A stretch of DNA of 49,360 nucleotides. Origin: Candidatus Uhrbacteria bacterium RIFCSPHIGHO2_01_FULL_63_20. Lineage in GTDB: Bacteria; Patescibacteriota; Patescibacteriia; UBA9934; GWF2-40-263. The DNA lies in the NCBI GenBank assembly GCA_001791045.1, contig MGDT01000006.1:44957-94316 (forward strand), given 5' to 3'. Of this stretch, positions 15,244 through 23,927 are shown piece by piece. Made by a program: the position numbers and the translations under genes. The stretch's first letter is position 1, and every line of letters begins with the position of its first letter. The notes below the pieces were generated by a model. That model saw only the letters and a list, made by a program, of their open reading frames with translations. It searched no databases and was not told where the DNA came from.

Positions 15244-16830
15244 ATGGCCGATGCGCAGAAACGCCCGAAACCCGCCGTGCTCATGATCCTCGACGGGTTC
15301 GGCGTGGCGCCCGACGGGCCCGGGAACGCGGTCACGCGCGCCAAGATGCCCGCCTTCCGTTCGCTCATCGCGAACTATCCCACCATGACGTTGCGCGCGA
15401 GCGGCGAGGAGGTGGGGCTTTCGTGGGGGGAGATGGGCAACTCGGAGGTAGGTCACCTCGCGATCGGCGCGGGGCGCGTGTACTACCAGACGTTCCCGCG
15501 CGTGAACCGCGACATCATGAGCGGGGATTTTTACGCGAACGAGGCGTTCGTGAAGGCGATCGAGCATGCGAAGGCCGCGGGCAGCGCGCTCCACCTGATC
15601 GGGCTCATGAGCCCGGGCCGCGTGCACTCCATGGACGAGCACTGCTTCGCGCTGCTCGAGCTGTGCAAGCGTCATAAGCTGAAAAAAGTGTTCGTGCACG
15701 CCATCCTCGACGGCCGCGACACGCTCTACAACGCCGGGATCGATTTCGTGGGGAAGCTGCTCGAGAAGATGAAGGATCTGAAGACGGGCCGGCTCGCCAC
15801 GTTGTGCGGACGCTTTTACGCGATGGATCGCGACAACCGGTGGGACCGCACGCAAAAGGCGTTCGACGCGATGGCCGAGGGAAAGGGGGAGATGGCGCTC
15901 GAGCCGCTCACCGCCATCCGGCAGAGTTACGCCGGCGAGGTGTATGACGAGGAGTTCCCGCCCACGGTGCTGCTCGACGGCGACCAGCCGGTCGCGACCG
16001 TGCAGGATCACGACGCCATCATCTTCTTCAACTTCCGCCCGGACCGCATGCGCCAGCTGACCAAGGCGTTCGTGCTCCCCGGGTTCACGCGCTTCCCGCG
16101 CCGGACGATCGCGGACCTGCTCCCCGTCACCATGGTCGAATACCAACGCGGGCTTCCCGTGGAGGTGGCGTACCCGCCGGTGGCCATCCAAAAATGCCTG
16201 GCCGAGGTGATTTCGGACGCCGGGCTCACGCAGCTGCACGTGGCGGAAACAGAAAAATACGCGCACGTCACCTTTTTCGTGAACGGGACGCGCGAGGAAC
16301 CGTTCCCGGGCGAGAAGCGCGCGCTCGTCCCGTCGCCGCGCGTCGCCTCCTACGACGAGCGTCCCGCGATGAGCGCCGAGGAGGTCACCGACCGCGTGAT
16401 CGACGAGGTCCGGAAAGGCGAGACCGACGTCGTCATCATGAACTACGCGAATGCCGACATGGTGGGGCACACGGGGAACGTGGAGGCGACCGTGAAGGCG
16501 AACGAGACGGTGGACGCGTGCATCGCCCGCGTGGTGAAGGAGGTGCTCGACCGGGACGGCGTGCTGTTCCTGACCGCCGATCACGGCAACGGGGAAGAGG
16601 TGTTGAACGTGCGGACGGGAGAGATCGACAAGGAGCATGCCACCAATCCGGTGCCCTTCGTGATCGTCGGCAACCAGTTCAAGGGGAAACCCTCTCCCGC
16701 GGGCGAGGTGCCCGAAGGGGATCTCTCCCTCATGCCGCCGGTGGGGATGCTCGCGGACGTCGCCCCCACCGTGCTTTCGGTGCTCGGCCTAAAGCAACCG
16801 CCCGAGATGACGGGGCAGCCGCTGCTGTGA
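15244..16830 (+). CDS. gpmI: 2,3-bisphosphoglycerate-independent phosphoglycerate mutase
   Basis: Interconverts 3- and 2-phosphoglycerate through a phosphoserine, with two metal ions. 528 aa. Asp17 lies in MILDGFG and the catalytic Ser67 in GEMGNSEVGHLAIGAGRVYYQ. HAILDGRDT, RFYAMDRDNRWDRT, FFNFRPDRMRQL, YANADMVGHTGN and TADHGNGEE carry the metal ligands. ATG 15244 is chosen over the longer open frame from 15103 because it sits directly after the -10 box and fits the family. It completes the lower glycolytic route with gapA, pgk and eno. Confidence 0.95.
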   Translation: MADAQKRPKPAVLMILDGFGVAPDGPGNAVTRAKMPAFRSLIANYPTMTLRASGEEVGLSWGEMGNSEVGHLAIGAGRVYYQTFPRVNRDIMSGDFYANEAFVKAIEHAKAAGSALHLIGLMSPGRVHSMDEHCFALLELCKRHKLKKVFVHAILDGRDTLYNAGIDFVGKLLEKMKDLKTGRLATLCGRFYAMDRDNRWDRTQKAFDAMAEGKGEMALEPLTAIRQSYAGEVYDEEFPPTVLLDGDQPVATVQDHDAIIFFNFRPDRMRQLTKAFVLPGFTRFPRRTIADLLPVTMVEYQRGLPVEVAYPPVAIQKCLAEVISDAGLTQLHVAETEKYAHVTFFVNGTREEPFPGEKRALVPSPRVASYDERPAMSAEEVTDRVIDEVRKGETDVVIMNYANADMVGHTGNVEATVKANETVDACIARVVKEVLDRDGVLFLTADHGNGEEVLNVRTGEIDKEHATNPVPFVIVGNQFKGKPSPAGEVPEGDLSLMPPVGMLADVAPTVLSVLGLKQPPEMTGQPLL

Positions 16831-16855
16831 AGGCGGATCCCGCTCCGCAACTCAT

Positions 16856-17284
16856 ATGAAACGGCTCGTCGATTCCATCGCCATCTGGTGCGCGCGTTAC
16901 CTGATCGTCGCGCTCTTGATCGCGGCCGCGCTCGCCGGTTCGTCCCTGATCAAGGAGCTCTTGGTTTCCATCCTTGCCGCCTGGGGGTTCGCGGTCCTGT
17001 TGCAGCTCGCGCTGCGCCGCCCGCGTCCGTTCAGGAACGGGGAGCAGGCGCTCATCAAGATGTGGGTCGAGACCCCGTCGTTCCCGTCGGCGCACGCCGC
17101 GATCTCGTTCGCGGTCGCCGGCACGTTCCTGTGGAGCCAAGGGGGACAGGCGCCGGCGTTCGCGGTCGCCGCGACGCTGTTGTGTTGGGCACGCGTGCGG
17201 GTGAGGGTCCACTACCTGTCCGACGTGGCGGTTGGCGCCGCGCTCGGGCTTGCCGTAAGCTATGGCGCGTCGTCATTCGTATGA
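16856..17284 (+). CDS. PAP2-family membrane phosphatase
   Basis: 142 aa, about four hydrophobic segments. The type-2 phosphatidic acid phosphatase signature is present: LRRPRP (Lys position altered to Arg), TPSFPSAHAAISFA (PSGH-like) and RVRVHYLSDVAVGAALG (R-x5-H-x3-D). Likely dephosphorylates a lipid such as undecaprenyl pyrophosphate or phosphatidylglycerophosphate; the substrate cannot be read. It overlaps mltG by four bases, so the pair probably acts in envelope or peptidoglycan metabolism. Confidence 0.82.
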   Translation: MKRLVDSIAIWCARYLIVALLIAAALAGSSLIKELLVSILAAWGFAVLLQLALRRPRPFRNGEQALIKMWVETPSFPSAHAAISFAVAGTFLWSQGGQAPAFAVAATLLCWARVRVRVHYLSDVAVGAALGLAVSYGASSFV

Positions 17285-18228
17285 GCCGATTGCTGGTATT
17301 CCTGGCCATTTCCAGCCTGATCTCGGGCGCCGCCTGGATCGGGACCGCGGCCTACGACGCGCTGCTCATCGCCCCCGGCCCGGACACCGCGGCGGCGTCC
17401 TTTACGATCGAGCCTGGGGCGACCGTGAAGACGGTCGCGGCCGGCCTCGAACGGGAAGGGGTCATCCGCGGGGCGTTCGGGTTCGAGCTGTTCGCCCGCG
17501 TGACCCGCACGGCGGAATCCTTCAAGGCCGGGACGTACCAGCTCCGGCGTCCCATGAGTTATGCCTCGGCGATCGCGACGCTCACCGTCGCGACGCGCGC
17601 GCAGGAGGTGGAGCTGACCATCCCCGAAGGGCTCACGGCGCGGAGGATCGGGGAGCTCGTCCGCGCGGCGCTCCCGCATGTCACGGCGCGAGAGTGGGAG
17701 ATCGCCTCGGAGGGCCTGGAAGGCCGCCTGTTCCCGGACACGTACCGGTTCCGGTTCGATGCCACCGTCGAGGACGTGGTGACGAAGATGCAAGAGACGC
17801 TCGACCGCCGTCTCGCCGAGAACGGCGTCGCGAAGGACGACGCGTTCCCGCGCATCCTGATCCTCGCGTCCATCATCGAGCGGGAAGTGCGTTCGAGCGA
17901 GGACATGAAGCTGGTGGCGGACGTCTTCCGCAAGCGTCTCGACATCGGGATGGCGTTGCAAGCCGACTCCACGGTGAACTACGTCACGGGCGGGGACGAC
18001 CCGAGCGTGAGCTACGAGGATCTGAAGATCGACTCCCCGTACAACACGTACAAGCATCCCGGGCTCCCGCCTGGCCCCATCAGCAACCCGGGGATGAACG
18101 CGATCCTGGCCGCGGCGCAACCGGAACCCAACCCGTACTATTACTTCCTCACCACGCCCGAGGGCGAGGTGAAATACGCGAGGACCTTCGAGGAGCATCA
18201 GCTGAACCGCGCGCGGTACCTGAAGTAG
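17281..18228 (+). CDS. mltG: endolytic murein transglycosylase MltG
   Basis: Cuts nascent glycan strands in the membrane-proximal peptidoglycan. 315 aa with an N-terminal transmembrane helix (about 5-27), a LysM-like segment (FTIEPGATVKTVAAGLEREGVI) and the catalytic core: EGRLFPDTYRF, ILASIIEREVRSSED with the catalytic Glu, VFRKRLDIGMALQADSTVNY, SPYNTYKHPGLPPGPISNPG and the C-terminal YYYFLTTPEGEVKYARTFEEH. The start overlaps the PAP2 stop (ATGA). Confidence 0.93.
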   Translation: MSRLLVFLAISSLISGAAWIGTAAYDALLIAPGPDTAAASFTIEPGATVKTVAAGLEREGVIRGAFGFELFARVTRTAESFKAGTYQLRRPMSYASAIATLTVATRAQEVELTIPEGLTARRIGELVRAALPHVTAREWEIASEGLEGRLFPDTYRFRFDATVEDVVTKMQETLDRRLAENGVAKDDAFPRILILASIIEREVRSSEDMKLVADVFRKRLDIGMALQADSTVNYVTGGDDPSVSYEDLKIDSPYNTYKHPGLPPGPISNPGMNAILAAAQPEPNPYYYFLTTPEGEVKYARTFEEHQLNRARYLK

Positions 18229-18232
18229 GGGA

Positions 18233-18278
18233 TTGACGCGGAGGCGTTTTTGACGTAGGCTCGGCAGGCCGTACGTCA
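18233..18278 (+). promoter_or_regulatory. promoter and overlapping dyad of the 436-aa gene
   Basis: -35 TTGACG (18233-18238), 17-nt spacer, -10 TAGGCT (18256-18261). A dyad TGACGTA/TACGTCA (18251-18257 and 18272-18278), extended by GGC/GCC, overlaps the -10 and the start point. It may be an operator or a 5' hairpin. Confidence 0.5.
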
Positions 18279-18301
18279 CGGCAGAACATGGAGAAGGCCC
18301 T

Positions 18302-19612
18302 TTGACACAGACTGCAGCCCGTCGGAACCTCCGCCTCGTCGTCGATCAGGTCCACATCCCCAACCCACGGCTTCCGAAGGTCGTCACGCGCACCGTCGAG
18401 GTGAAGCATGAGGACAAGAAGAGCTGGGTGAAGGCCAAGCTCAAGGTGGAAGTGATCCTCGACGGCGTGCTCTACGTGGTCGCCCAGGACGTGAAGCACC
18501 GATCCGACGGCGTCGACCTGCGGGTCGGCAACGTCCTTTCGCGCAACCTCAAGAACGGCTCGAAAGAGAAGAGCGACATCCGCTTTTCCACCTACCGCAC
18601 CGTCTACGACGCGCTGCGCGGGCTGTCGGACGTGCGGGGTTCCTACGAGTGGGTGGAGCTTCCCCGCAACCGGCGATGGAACGACACCTTGCGCTGGATG
18701 CTCCATGCGAGCTTCGGCATCGCCACGGCGAGCGTCGACCAGCAGGACGCCTACCAGCAGGCCGGCCTCGCGGCGACCGGGGAGAATCTCGGCGTCCGTG
18801 ACGACGGCAAGGTGCGCGCCCTGCAGCGGACGCACGCCGCCTCGCGCCTCACCGACGGCGCCGGCCGGTTCAATCCCGGTCGGCTCCCGCTCATCCTCTG
18901 GAGCGCCATCGGCCTCCTGGAGAAGCGCCTCCAGGACGTGCATCACATCGGCCGGTTCATGGACAAGCGCGTGTACCTGCTCACGCTCTACCTCGACCAG
19001 ATCCACCGGCTCACCCGGGACTGCGAGGCCTACGTGAAGCGCGTGCATGACGCGTCACCGGTGTTCTCCCGCCCCGCGGGCGGGAGGGCCGCCGAGACGA
19101 CGCTCGAACAGGCGGCGCGCAAGGAAGCGCGGGCGCTCGTGAAAGGGGCGGGGGTGCTCGCCCGCATCCACGCGCGTCCCTTCGGCCCGCGTTCCTTCCG
19201 GCATATCGCGAACGACCTCAAGGAGGCGGCGAGCCACCTGAACGCCGGCGTGTACGGCGAGGCGCACGGCTGCCTGAGCCGCGTCCTGCGTTCCATCACG
19301 CTCCTCAAGGAGATGTGGCAGATGCAGCAGATCCTCACCACGCTGCACCTGGTGCGTAGCCGCAAGTTCGTCCCGCCCGCGCGGGACATGGAACGCCTCA
19401 AGCTCGAGCTCGACGCGCTCGTCGATCGCATCGACCGGGACGACCTGGACCACGACTTCGAGACGCCCATCGTCGTCGACGCCGTGTCCCACCTCAAGGA
19501 CGCGTTCAACGGCCTCACCGGCTATTCGGACGACCCGGAGAACGCCCCTCGCGCGCGGGAGAGGATCAATCTGGTCCACGAAAGCGTGCGTGACGCCTGC
19601 GCGATCTTCTAA
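18302..19612 (+). CDS. hypothetical protein, 436 aa, no family recognised
   Basis: The start is a TTG at 18302 with GGAGAAGG six bases upstream; no ATG fits as well. No signal peptide or membrane segment is seen. The N-terminal part (residues 1-130) alternates short strands and looks beta-rich (VTRTVEVKHEDKKSWVKAKLKVEVILDG); the rest is mostly helical and rich in Arg, Leu and charged residues (for example LLEKRLQDVHHIGRFMDKRVYLLTLYL). Catalytic motifs are not evident. It stands alone with its own promoter, overlapping dyad and terminator, so it is expressed as a single gene. Function unknown. Confidence 0.72.
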   Translation: MTQTAARRNLRLVVDQVHIPNPRLPKVVTRTVEVKHEDKKSWVKAKLKVEVILDGVLYVVAQDVKHRSDGVDLRVGNVLSRNLKNGSKEKSDIRFSTYRTVYDALRGLSDVRGSYEWVELPRNRRWNDTLRWMLHASFGIATASVDQQDAYQQAGLAATGENLGVRDDGKVRALQRTHAASRLTDGAGRFNPGRLPLILWSAIGLLEKRLQDVHHIGRFMDKRVYLLTLYLDQIHRLTRDCEAYVKRVHDASPVFSRPAGGRAAETTLEQAARKEARALVKGAGVLARIHARPFGPRSFRHIANDLKEAASHLNAGVYGEAHGCLSRVLRSITLLKEMWQMQQILTTLHLVRSRKFVPPARDMERLKLELDALVDRIDRDDLDHDFETPIVVDAVSHLKDAFNGLTGYSDDPENAPRARERINLVHESVRDACAIF

Positions 19613-19629
19613 GCACGCTCCGCCATCGA

Positions 19630-19654
19630 GGCCCTGGATCCCAGGGCCTTTTTT
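19630..19654 (+). terminator. terminator after the 436-aa gene
   Basis: GGCCCTGG (19630-19637), loop ATC, CCAGGGCC (19641-19648), then six T. The T-run also provides the weak -35 region of the next gene, whose -10 TACGAT (19674-19679) is 9 nt before its ATG. Confidence 0.8.
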
Positions 19655-19688
19655 CTTTGCCGCGGCCGCGTGTTACGATGCGCCCACC

Positions 19689-21782
19689 ATGAAGGATTTC
19701 ATGCTCCAACCGGCCTCGGGGAAGGCCCGCAGGATCGATTACGCCGGCGAATTGAACGCCGAGCAGCTTGCGGTCGTGGAAGGCGGCGACGGGCCGTGCC
19801 TGGTGCTCGCGGGCGCCGGATCGGGGAAGACGCGTACCGTGACCTACCGCGTCGCCTATCTCCTGGAAGGGGGAGTCCGACCGGAAGAGATCCTGCTCCT
19901 CACCTTCACCAACAAGGCGGCCAGGGAAATGCTCGAGCGCGTGCAGGCGCTGCTCGGGTCGGACGCCTCCGGGTTGTGGGGCGGCACGTTCCATTCGGTG
20001 GCCAACCGGCTGCTTCGCCGATACGCGCCGCTGGTGGGGCGCACGAACGCCTTCACCATCCTGGACGAGGAAGACGCCAAGGATTTCGTGAAGCTGTGCG
20101 TGAAGGATCTCGACGTGGATACGACCGCGCGACGGTTTCCGAGCCCCTCCGTGCTGAAGGGGATCGTGAGTTACACGCGCAACGCCGGCAAGGGCGTCCG
20201 CGAATTGCTGGAGGCGAGATATCCCAGCTTCCTGGACCTGTGCCCGACGGTCGAACGGGTGGCCGAGCTGTATGAGGAACGCAAGGCACGGTCGGACGCC
20301 ATGGATTTCGACGACCTGCTCATCCTCCTGTTGCGGCTGTTGCGCGAGCGGCCGGACGTGAAGGATTCTCTCGCGAGCCAGTTCCGCTACGTGCTCGTGG
20401 ACGAGTATCAGGACACGAACGCGCTCCAAGCCAACATCGTCCGTGAGCTTTCGAGCGTGCACCGGAACCTGCTCGTGGTCGGCGACGACGCGCAAAGCAT
20501 CTACTCGTTCCGCGCGGCGGACGTGCGGAACATCCTGTCGTTCCCCGACCTGTATCCGGGGACCAAGACCTTCCGGCTGCTCACCAACTATCGGTCCACG
20601 CCCGACATCCTGTCGCTCGCGAACGGGGTGATCTCGAGCAACCGCGGGCAGTTCAAGAAGGAGCTGCGCGCGGTGCGGCCCTCGGAAGAACTCCCGAACC
20701 TGGTCCCGGCCGGCACCGACGCCGAGGAGGCGCGGTTCATCGCCCAGCGCACGCTCGAGCTGCGCGACGAAGGGGTGCCGCTCAACGAGATCGCGGTGCT
20801 GTTCCGCGCGAGCTTCCATTCGCAGGCGCTCGAATTCGAGCTCATGAAACGCGACGTGCCCTACGACTATCGCGGCGGGATGAAGTTTTTCGAGCGCGCG
20901 CACGTGAAGGACGCGGTCGCGCACCTGCGCCTCATCGCGAACCCCAAGGACGAGGCGGCCTGGATGCGCGTGCTTTCCCTGCAAGGCGGGATCGGGACCG
21001 CGACGGCAGGGAAGATCATCGACGGGCTGCGCGGCTCCTCCACCATCCTGGAAGCGCTTGAGCGGACGCCGGTGTCCGGCAAAGCCGCGCGCGGATGGGA
21101 AACGGCGCGCGTGGCGCTCTGTGCCGCGGCCTCTTCGTCGACGCCCGCGGACATGGTGCGCGAGGTGGCGAGCGGCAGCTACCGCGATTACCTCGAGGCC
21201 GAGTATCCGGATTTCCGCGACCGGTTGGAGGACCTGGAACAGTTCGCCGTGTTCGCCGACGGGTACGACGACCTCACGAAATTCCTGGACGAGGTGTCGC
21301 TCACGGATCCCGCCTTCGCCAAGGCTTCGGCGGGCAGGCAGTACGGCGAGGCGGAACATGAGGAGAAGATGGTGCTCTCGACCATCCACCAGGCCAAAGG
21401 GCTCGAGTGGGACGCGGTGTTCGTGATGGGGCTGTGTGACGGGAAATTCCCCAACCCGCGCGCGATGGGGGAGGAGGGCGGGATGGAAGAGGAACGCCGC
21501 CTGTTGTACGTGGCCGCGACGCGCGCCCGGAACCGGTTGTATCTCACCTATCCGGTCGCCTCGCTCACCGACTCGCTCGCGATCGGCGCGCCATCCCCGT
21601 TCCTCACCGAGCTTCCGGACGGGCTCGTCGAAGAGGTTCGATTACGGAGCGCCGCGCCGCGACCGTCGCCGTTCCGTCCAAAATGGGGGAACGACGACGA
21701 GCCGCTGATCGTGCTCGATGATCTGGGCGAGCGAAAGGACGTGCCGTACAAGAGCTTGCTCCGCCGCGTGGATGACCTATGA
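19689..21782 (+). CDS. UvrD/PcrA-type SF1 DNA helicase
   Basis: 3'-5' helicase of the UvrD/Rep class for repair or replication. 697 aa. Motif Q-like ELNAEQLAVVEGGDGP, Walker A AGAGSGKTRT (41-50), motif Ia LTFTNKAAREML, Walker B LVDEYQDTN, motif III VVGDDAQSIYSFRAAD, motif IV FRLLTNYRST, motif V LSTIHQAKGLEWDAVFV and motif VI EERRLLYVAATRAR are all present. An insertion of about nine residues (FAKASAGRQ, residues ~542-550) just before motif V is encoded by a hairpin repeat. The predicted mRNA is leaderless. ATGA overlap with the next gene. Confidence 0.92.
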   Translation: MKDFMLQPASGKARRIDYAGELNAEQLAVVEGGDGPCLVLAGAGSGKTRTVTYRVAYLLEGGVRPEEILLLTFTNKAAREMLERVQALLGSDASGLWGGTFHSVANRLLRRYAPLVGRTNAFTILDEEDAKDFVKLCVKDLDVDTTARRFPSPSVLKGIVSYTRNAGKGVRELLEARYPSFLDLCPTVERVAELYEERKARSDAMDFDDLLILLLRLLRERPDVKDSLASQFRYVLVDEYQDTNALQANIVRELSSVHRNLLVVGDDAQSIYSFRAADVRNILSFPDLYPGTKTFRLLTNYRSTPDILSLANGVISSNRGQFKKELRAVRPSEELPNLVPAGTDAEEARFIAQRTLELRDEGVPLNEIAVLFRASFHSQALEFELMKRDVPYDYRGGMKFFERAHVKDAVAHLRLIANPKDEAAWMRVLSLQGGIGTATAGKIIDGLRGSSTILEALERTPVSGKAARGWETARVALCAAASSSTPADMVREVASGSYRDYLEAEYPDFRDRLEDLEQFAVFADGYDDLTKFLDEVSLTDPAFAKASAGRQYGEAEHEEKMVLSTIHQAKGLEWDAVFVMGLCDGKFPNPRAMGEEGGMEEERRLLYVAATRARNRLYLTYPVASLTDSLAIGAPSPFLTELPDGLVEEVRLRSAAPRPSPFRPKWGNDDEPLIVLDDLGERKDVPYKSLLRRVDDL
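21309..21334 (+). repeat. hairpin repeat inserted in frame in the helicase gene
   Basis: CCCGCC-TTC-GCC-AA-GGC-TTC-GGCGGG: a symmetric 6+3-bp hairpin. It encodes the PAFAKASAG segment between conserved helicase blocks. I recall similar peptides in many CPR and metagenome-derived proteins, but have not checked this. Confidence 0.65.
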
Positions 21783-22348
21783 GATACGTCACGTCCCGTT
21801 CCCGATCCTCCCGCCGCGTGAGCCGGCTCATGCCCGCGCTCGCGACCGCGTTCTTCGTGTTACTCATCGCCGGCGCGTTCGTCGGGGCCGTGTACCTGTT
21901 CCGCATGAAAGGAAACGCCGCGGACGCGCCATCCCCCCTACCCGAGGGGGGGACGAGGGGGGTGGGAGTCGCGGACGCGCTCATCCCGCGTACGGCGATC
22001 GAGGACAGGGAGGCCGCGCTCTACGACGTGCGCGACAGCCTCAAGGTCGGCGTCGCCCGACGCGGGGTGGAAGACGGCAAGCCGTATTTCGAGATCGTCA
22101 TGAATCCGCCCGCGATCGACCGCGAGACGCACGCGTACGAAGCGTGGATCGTGCGACCGGTGCCGTACGATTATTTCTCCGTCGGAGAAATGGTGACCAA
22201 CGACCTGGGCGAGTTCGTGGTCCGATGGGAGGGAGAGAAGGGGACCGACGTGGACGAATACACGCGCGTCGTAGTCACGCTCGAAGCGAAAGACGGCAAC
22301 CCGGACCCCGGCGAGCAGGTAATCAAGGGCGTGTTCGGCGCCGACTAG
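21779..22348 (+). CDS. membrane-anchored extracytoplasmic protein, unknown
   Basis: 189 aa. A basic N-terminus is followed by one transmembrane helix (about 18-42), a low-complexity linker encoded by a C/G-run repeat (SPLPEGGTRGVG), and a soluble domain of about 130 residues with AYEAWIVRPVPYDYFSVGEMVTNDLGEFVV, which looks beta-rich and resembles anti-sigma-K type C-terminal domains only loosely. ATG overlaps the helicase stop. I do not assign a function. Confidence 0.6.
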   Translation: MRYVTSRSRSSRRVSRLMPALATAFFVLLIAGAFVGAVYLFRMKGNAADAPSPLPEGGTRGVGVADALIPRTAIEDREAALYDVRDSLKVGVARRGVEDGKPYFEIVMNPPAIDRETHAYEAWIVRPVPYDYFSVGEMVTNDLGEFVVRWEGEKGTDVDEYTRVVVTLEAKDGNPDPGEQVIKGVFGAD

Positions 22349-22454
22349 GGCGCCGGAGCCGCTGGATGACCACGCGCGATCGTTTTCCCGGACGGAACAC
22401 GGTGCGGGCGTGGTCTTTGTTGTTCATGAAGAGGCGGAAGGCGGTGGCGTTCAT
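22323..22454 (-). CDS. possible 43-aa basic protein at the end of the SOS operon
   Basis: ATG at 22454 overlaps the dinB stop as ATGA and the frame runs to TGA at 22323 (MNATAFRLFMNNKDHARTVF at the start, then a very Arg-rich tail). Third codon positions are mostly G/C like neighbouring genes. It overlaps the last 26 bases of the convergent gene. An inverted repeat GACCACGC/GCGTGGTC (22368-22375, 22408-22415) lies inside it and could be a terminator for the plus strand, so the coding call is tentative. Confidence 0.35.
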   Translation of the reverse strand: MNATAFRLFMNNKDHARTVFRPGKRSRVVIQRLRRPSRRRTRP

Positions 22455-23692
22455 AATTCGTGGTCGTACGCGAATCCGCTGGTCCGTTCCAAGATGGGGG
22501 TGGTGAGAAGCGAGGCGCGCGTCCAGGCGCGGGAGCCGAAGCGGCGCGTGGCCCGGTCGAGCGCCATGACCGCCGCGGCGGTGCGGCATTCCTTCGGGAA
22601 GAGGGAAACCTGCGTCGCGCCGCGCGTGAGCGTCCCGGCCGAGATGCCCACCAGGCGGATGGGACGATCGGGGTCGCGGCCGGACTCGATCAGCGACCAG
22701 GCGATGCGGAACAGGGCAAGGCCGTCGTCCACTCCCTCGCGGAACCGATGTTCGCTCCCGGACCCGTCGAAACGATGTCCTGAGCTTGTCGAAGGATCCC
22801 CGTAGCGGATGAAGGCGGAAACGCTTCGCGCCTTGAATCCGTCGCGTCGCAGCCGCCATCCCACCTTGTCGCACAGCCCCAGCAGGTAGCGTCGGATGGT
22901 CTTGGGCGCATACGCGTCGCGGGGCAGGGTGTATGAATGGCCCACGGATTTGGGATCCGCCTCGTCGCCGACGACCTCGTCGTCTCCCATGCCGCGCGCG
23001 GCGGCGTAGAGCCACGCGCCGTAGCTGTTGAATTCGCGCAGGAGCGTATCGAGCGTGACGTCGCGCAATTGCTTGAGAGTGGTCACTCCCAGGCGTTCCA
23101 GATGCCGGGCGGTGCGCGGGCCGATCCCGCACAGGTCCTGGAGATCGCACGAATCGAGGAACGCGATCTCGTCGCCCGGCTTCACCACCACGAGCCCGTC
23201 GGGCTTCATCGTCTCGGACGCGGCCTTGGCGAGCAGCTTGTTCCTCGCGATCCCGATGGAAGCCGTGATCCATTCGCCGCACTCCTCGCGCAGGCGCCTC
23301 CTGATGATCTGCGCGACCATGATCGCGCCCAGGTAATCACGCGCGGTCTCGGTGACGTCGAGGAAGCTTTCGTCCACGCTGAACCGTTCGAGCTTGTCGG
23401 AAAGATCACGGAAGATCGCATTGAACCGTTCGGTGATCTCGCCGTACTTTTCGGGGTCGCCCGGAACCAGGATGATGGACGGGCAGATCTTTTTCGCTTC
23501 CCAGGTGAACATGGCGGTCTTCACCCCGAGTTTTTTCGCCTCACGACTCGCGGCGGCCACCACCGAGCGTTCGGTGCGTTTGCCCGTGACGCCGATCGGC
23601 TTGCCGCGCAGGCGTGGGTTCGCCTGCTGCTCCACGGAGGCGAAGTAGGAATTCATGTCGGCATGGATGATGATGCGTCTAGCCGTCGGCAT
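22451..23692 (-). CDS. dinB: Y-family DNA polymerase IV
   Basis: Translesion polymerase. 413 aa from MPTARRIIIHADMNSYFASVEQ, where Asp12 is a metal ligand. SVDESFLDV holds the catalytic Asp/Glu pair, ITASIGIARNKLLAKAAS follows, and the helix-hairpin-helix region is LQDLCGIGPRTARHLERLG. The little-finger domain follows with a short insertion DPSTSSGHRFDGSGSE from a repeat (22778-22796). Upstream in-frame codons to 23806 belong to the preceding gene region. The start overlaps the DUF6504-like gene by 14 bases. It is part of the LexA-controlled operon. Confidence 0.93.
   Translation of the reverse strand: MPTARRIIIHADMNSYFASVEQQANPRLRGKPIGVTGKRTERSVVAAASREAKKLGVKTAMFTWEAKKICPSIILVPGDPEKYGEITERFNAIFRDLSDKLERFSVDESFLDVTETARDYLGAIMVAQIIRRRLREECGEWITASIGIARNKLLAKAASETMKPDGLVVVKPGDEIAFLDSCDLQDLCGIGPRTARHLERLGVTTLKQLRDVTLDTLLREFNSYGAWLYAAARGMGDDEVVGDEADPKSVGHSYTLPRDAYAPKTIRRYLLGLCDKVGWRLRRDGFKARSVSAFIRYGDPSTSSGHRFDGSGSEHRFREGVDDGLALFRIAWSLIESGRDPDRPIRLVGISAGTLTRGATQVSLFPKECRTAAAVMALDRATRRFGSRAWTRASLLTTPILERTSGFAYDHEL
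22778..22796 (-). repeat. short repeat inserted in dinB
   Basis: TCCTGAGCTTGTCGAAGGA on the plus strand, an imperfect palindrome (TCCT/AGGA ends) that gives the peptide PSTSSG in dinB. I remember this 19-mer as a recurrent element of many environmental genomes; the recollection is not verified here. Confidence 0.55.
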
Positions 23693-23927
23693 ATAATTCC
23701 ACCATCTTCCACTGCAACGCTTCGGTGTCGAGCCGTAGCTTGAAATCATGGTTCCGGTCGGACACCGAGAAGTAGAACACGCGTCGCTCTCCCTCGTTCG
23801 TGGCATGGATGAGGTTCACGCGTTCCACGGCATACTCGCGTCCGCGCCAACGCAACCGGCGCGGGGTCACGCGGCCGTCGGTGAAGGAGACGACGACGTC
23901 GATCGGATCATCGCACGTCTCGTGCAT
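23679..23927 (-). CDS. DUF6504-like small protein next to dinB
   Basis: 82 aa starting MHETCDDPIDVVVSFTDGRV and continuing with PRRLRWRGREYAVERVNLI, then a beta-rich segment ending LQWKMVELYADG. The R-x-x-W-R-G-R-x-Y-x-V-x-R-V pattern is like the DUF6504 proteins that accompany DinB/ImuB genes in Actinobacteria. The function is unknown; neighbourhood suggests an accessory role in translesion synthesis. It overlaps the 58-aa ORF upstream and dinB downstream, so translation is coupled. Confidence 0.6.
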   Translation of the reverse strand: MHETCDDPIDVVVSFTDGRVTPRRLRWRGREYAVERVNLIHATNEGERRVFYFSVSDRNHDFKLRLDTEALQWKMVELYADG

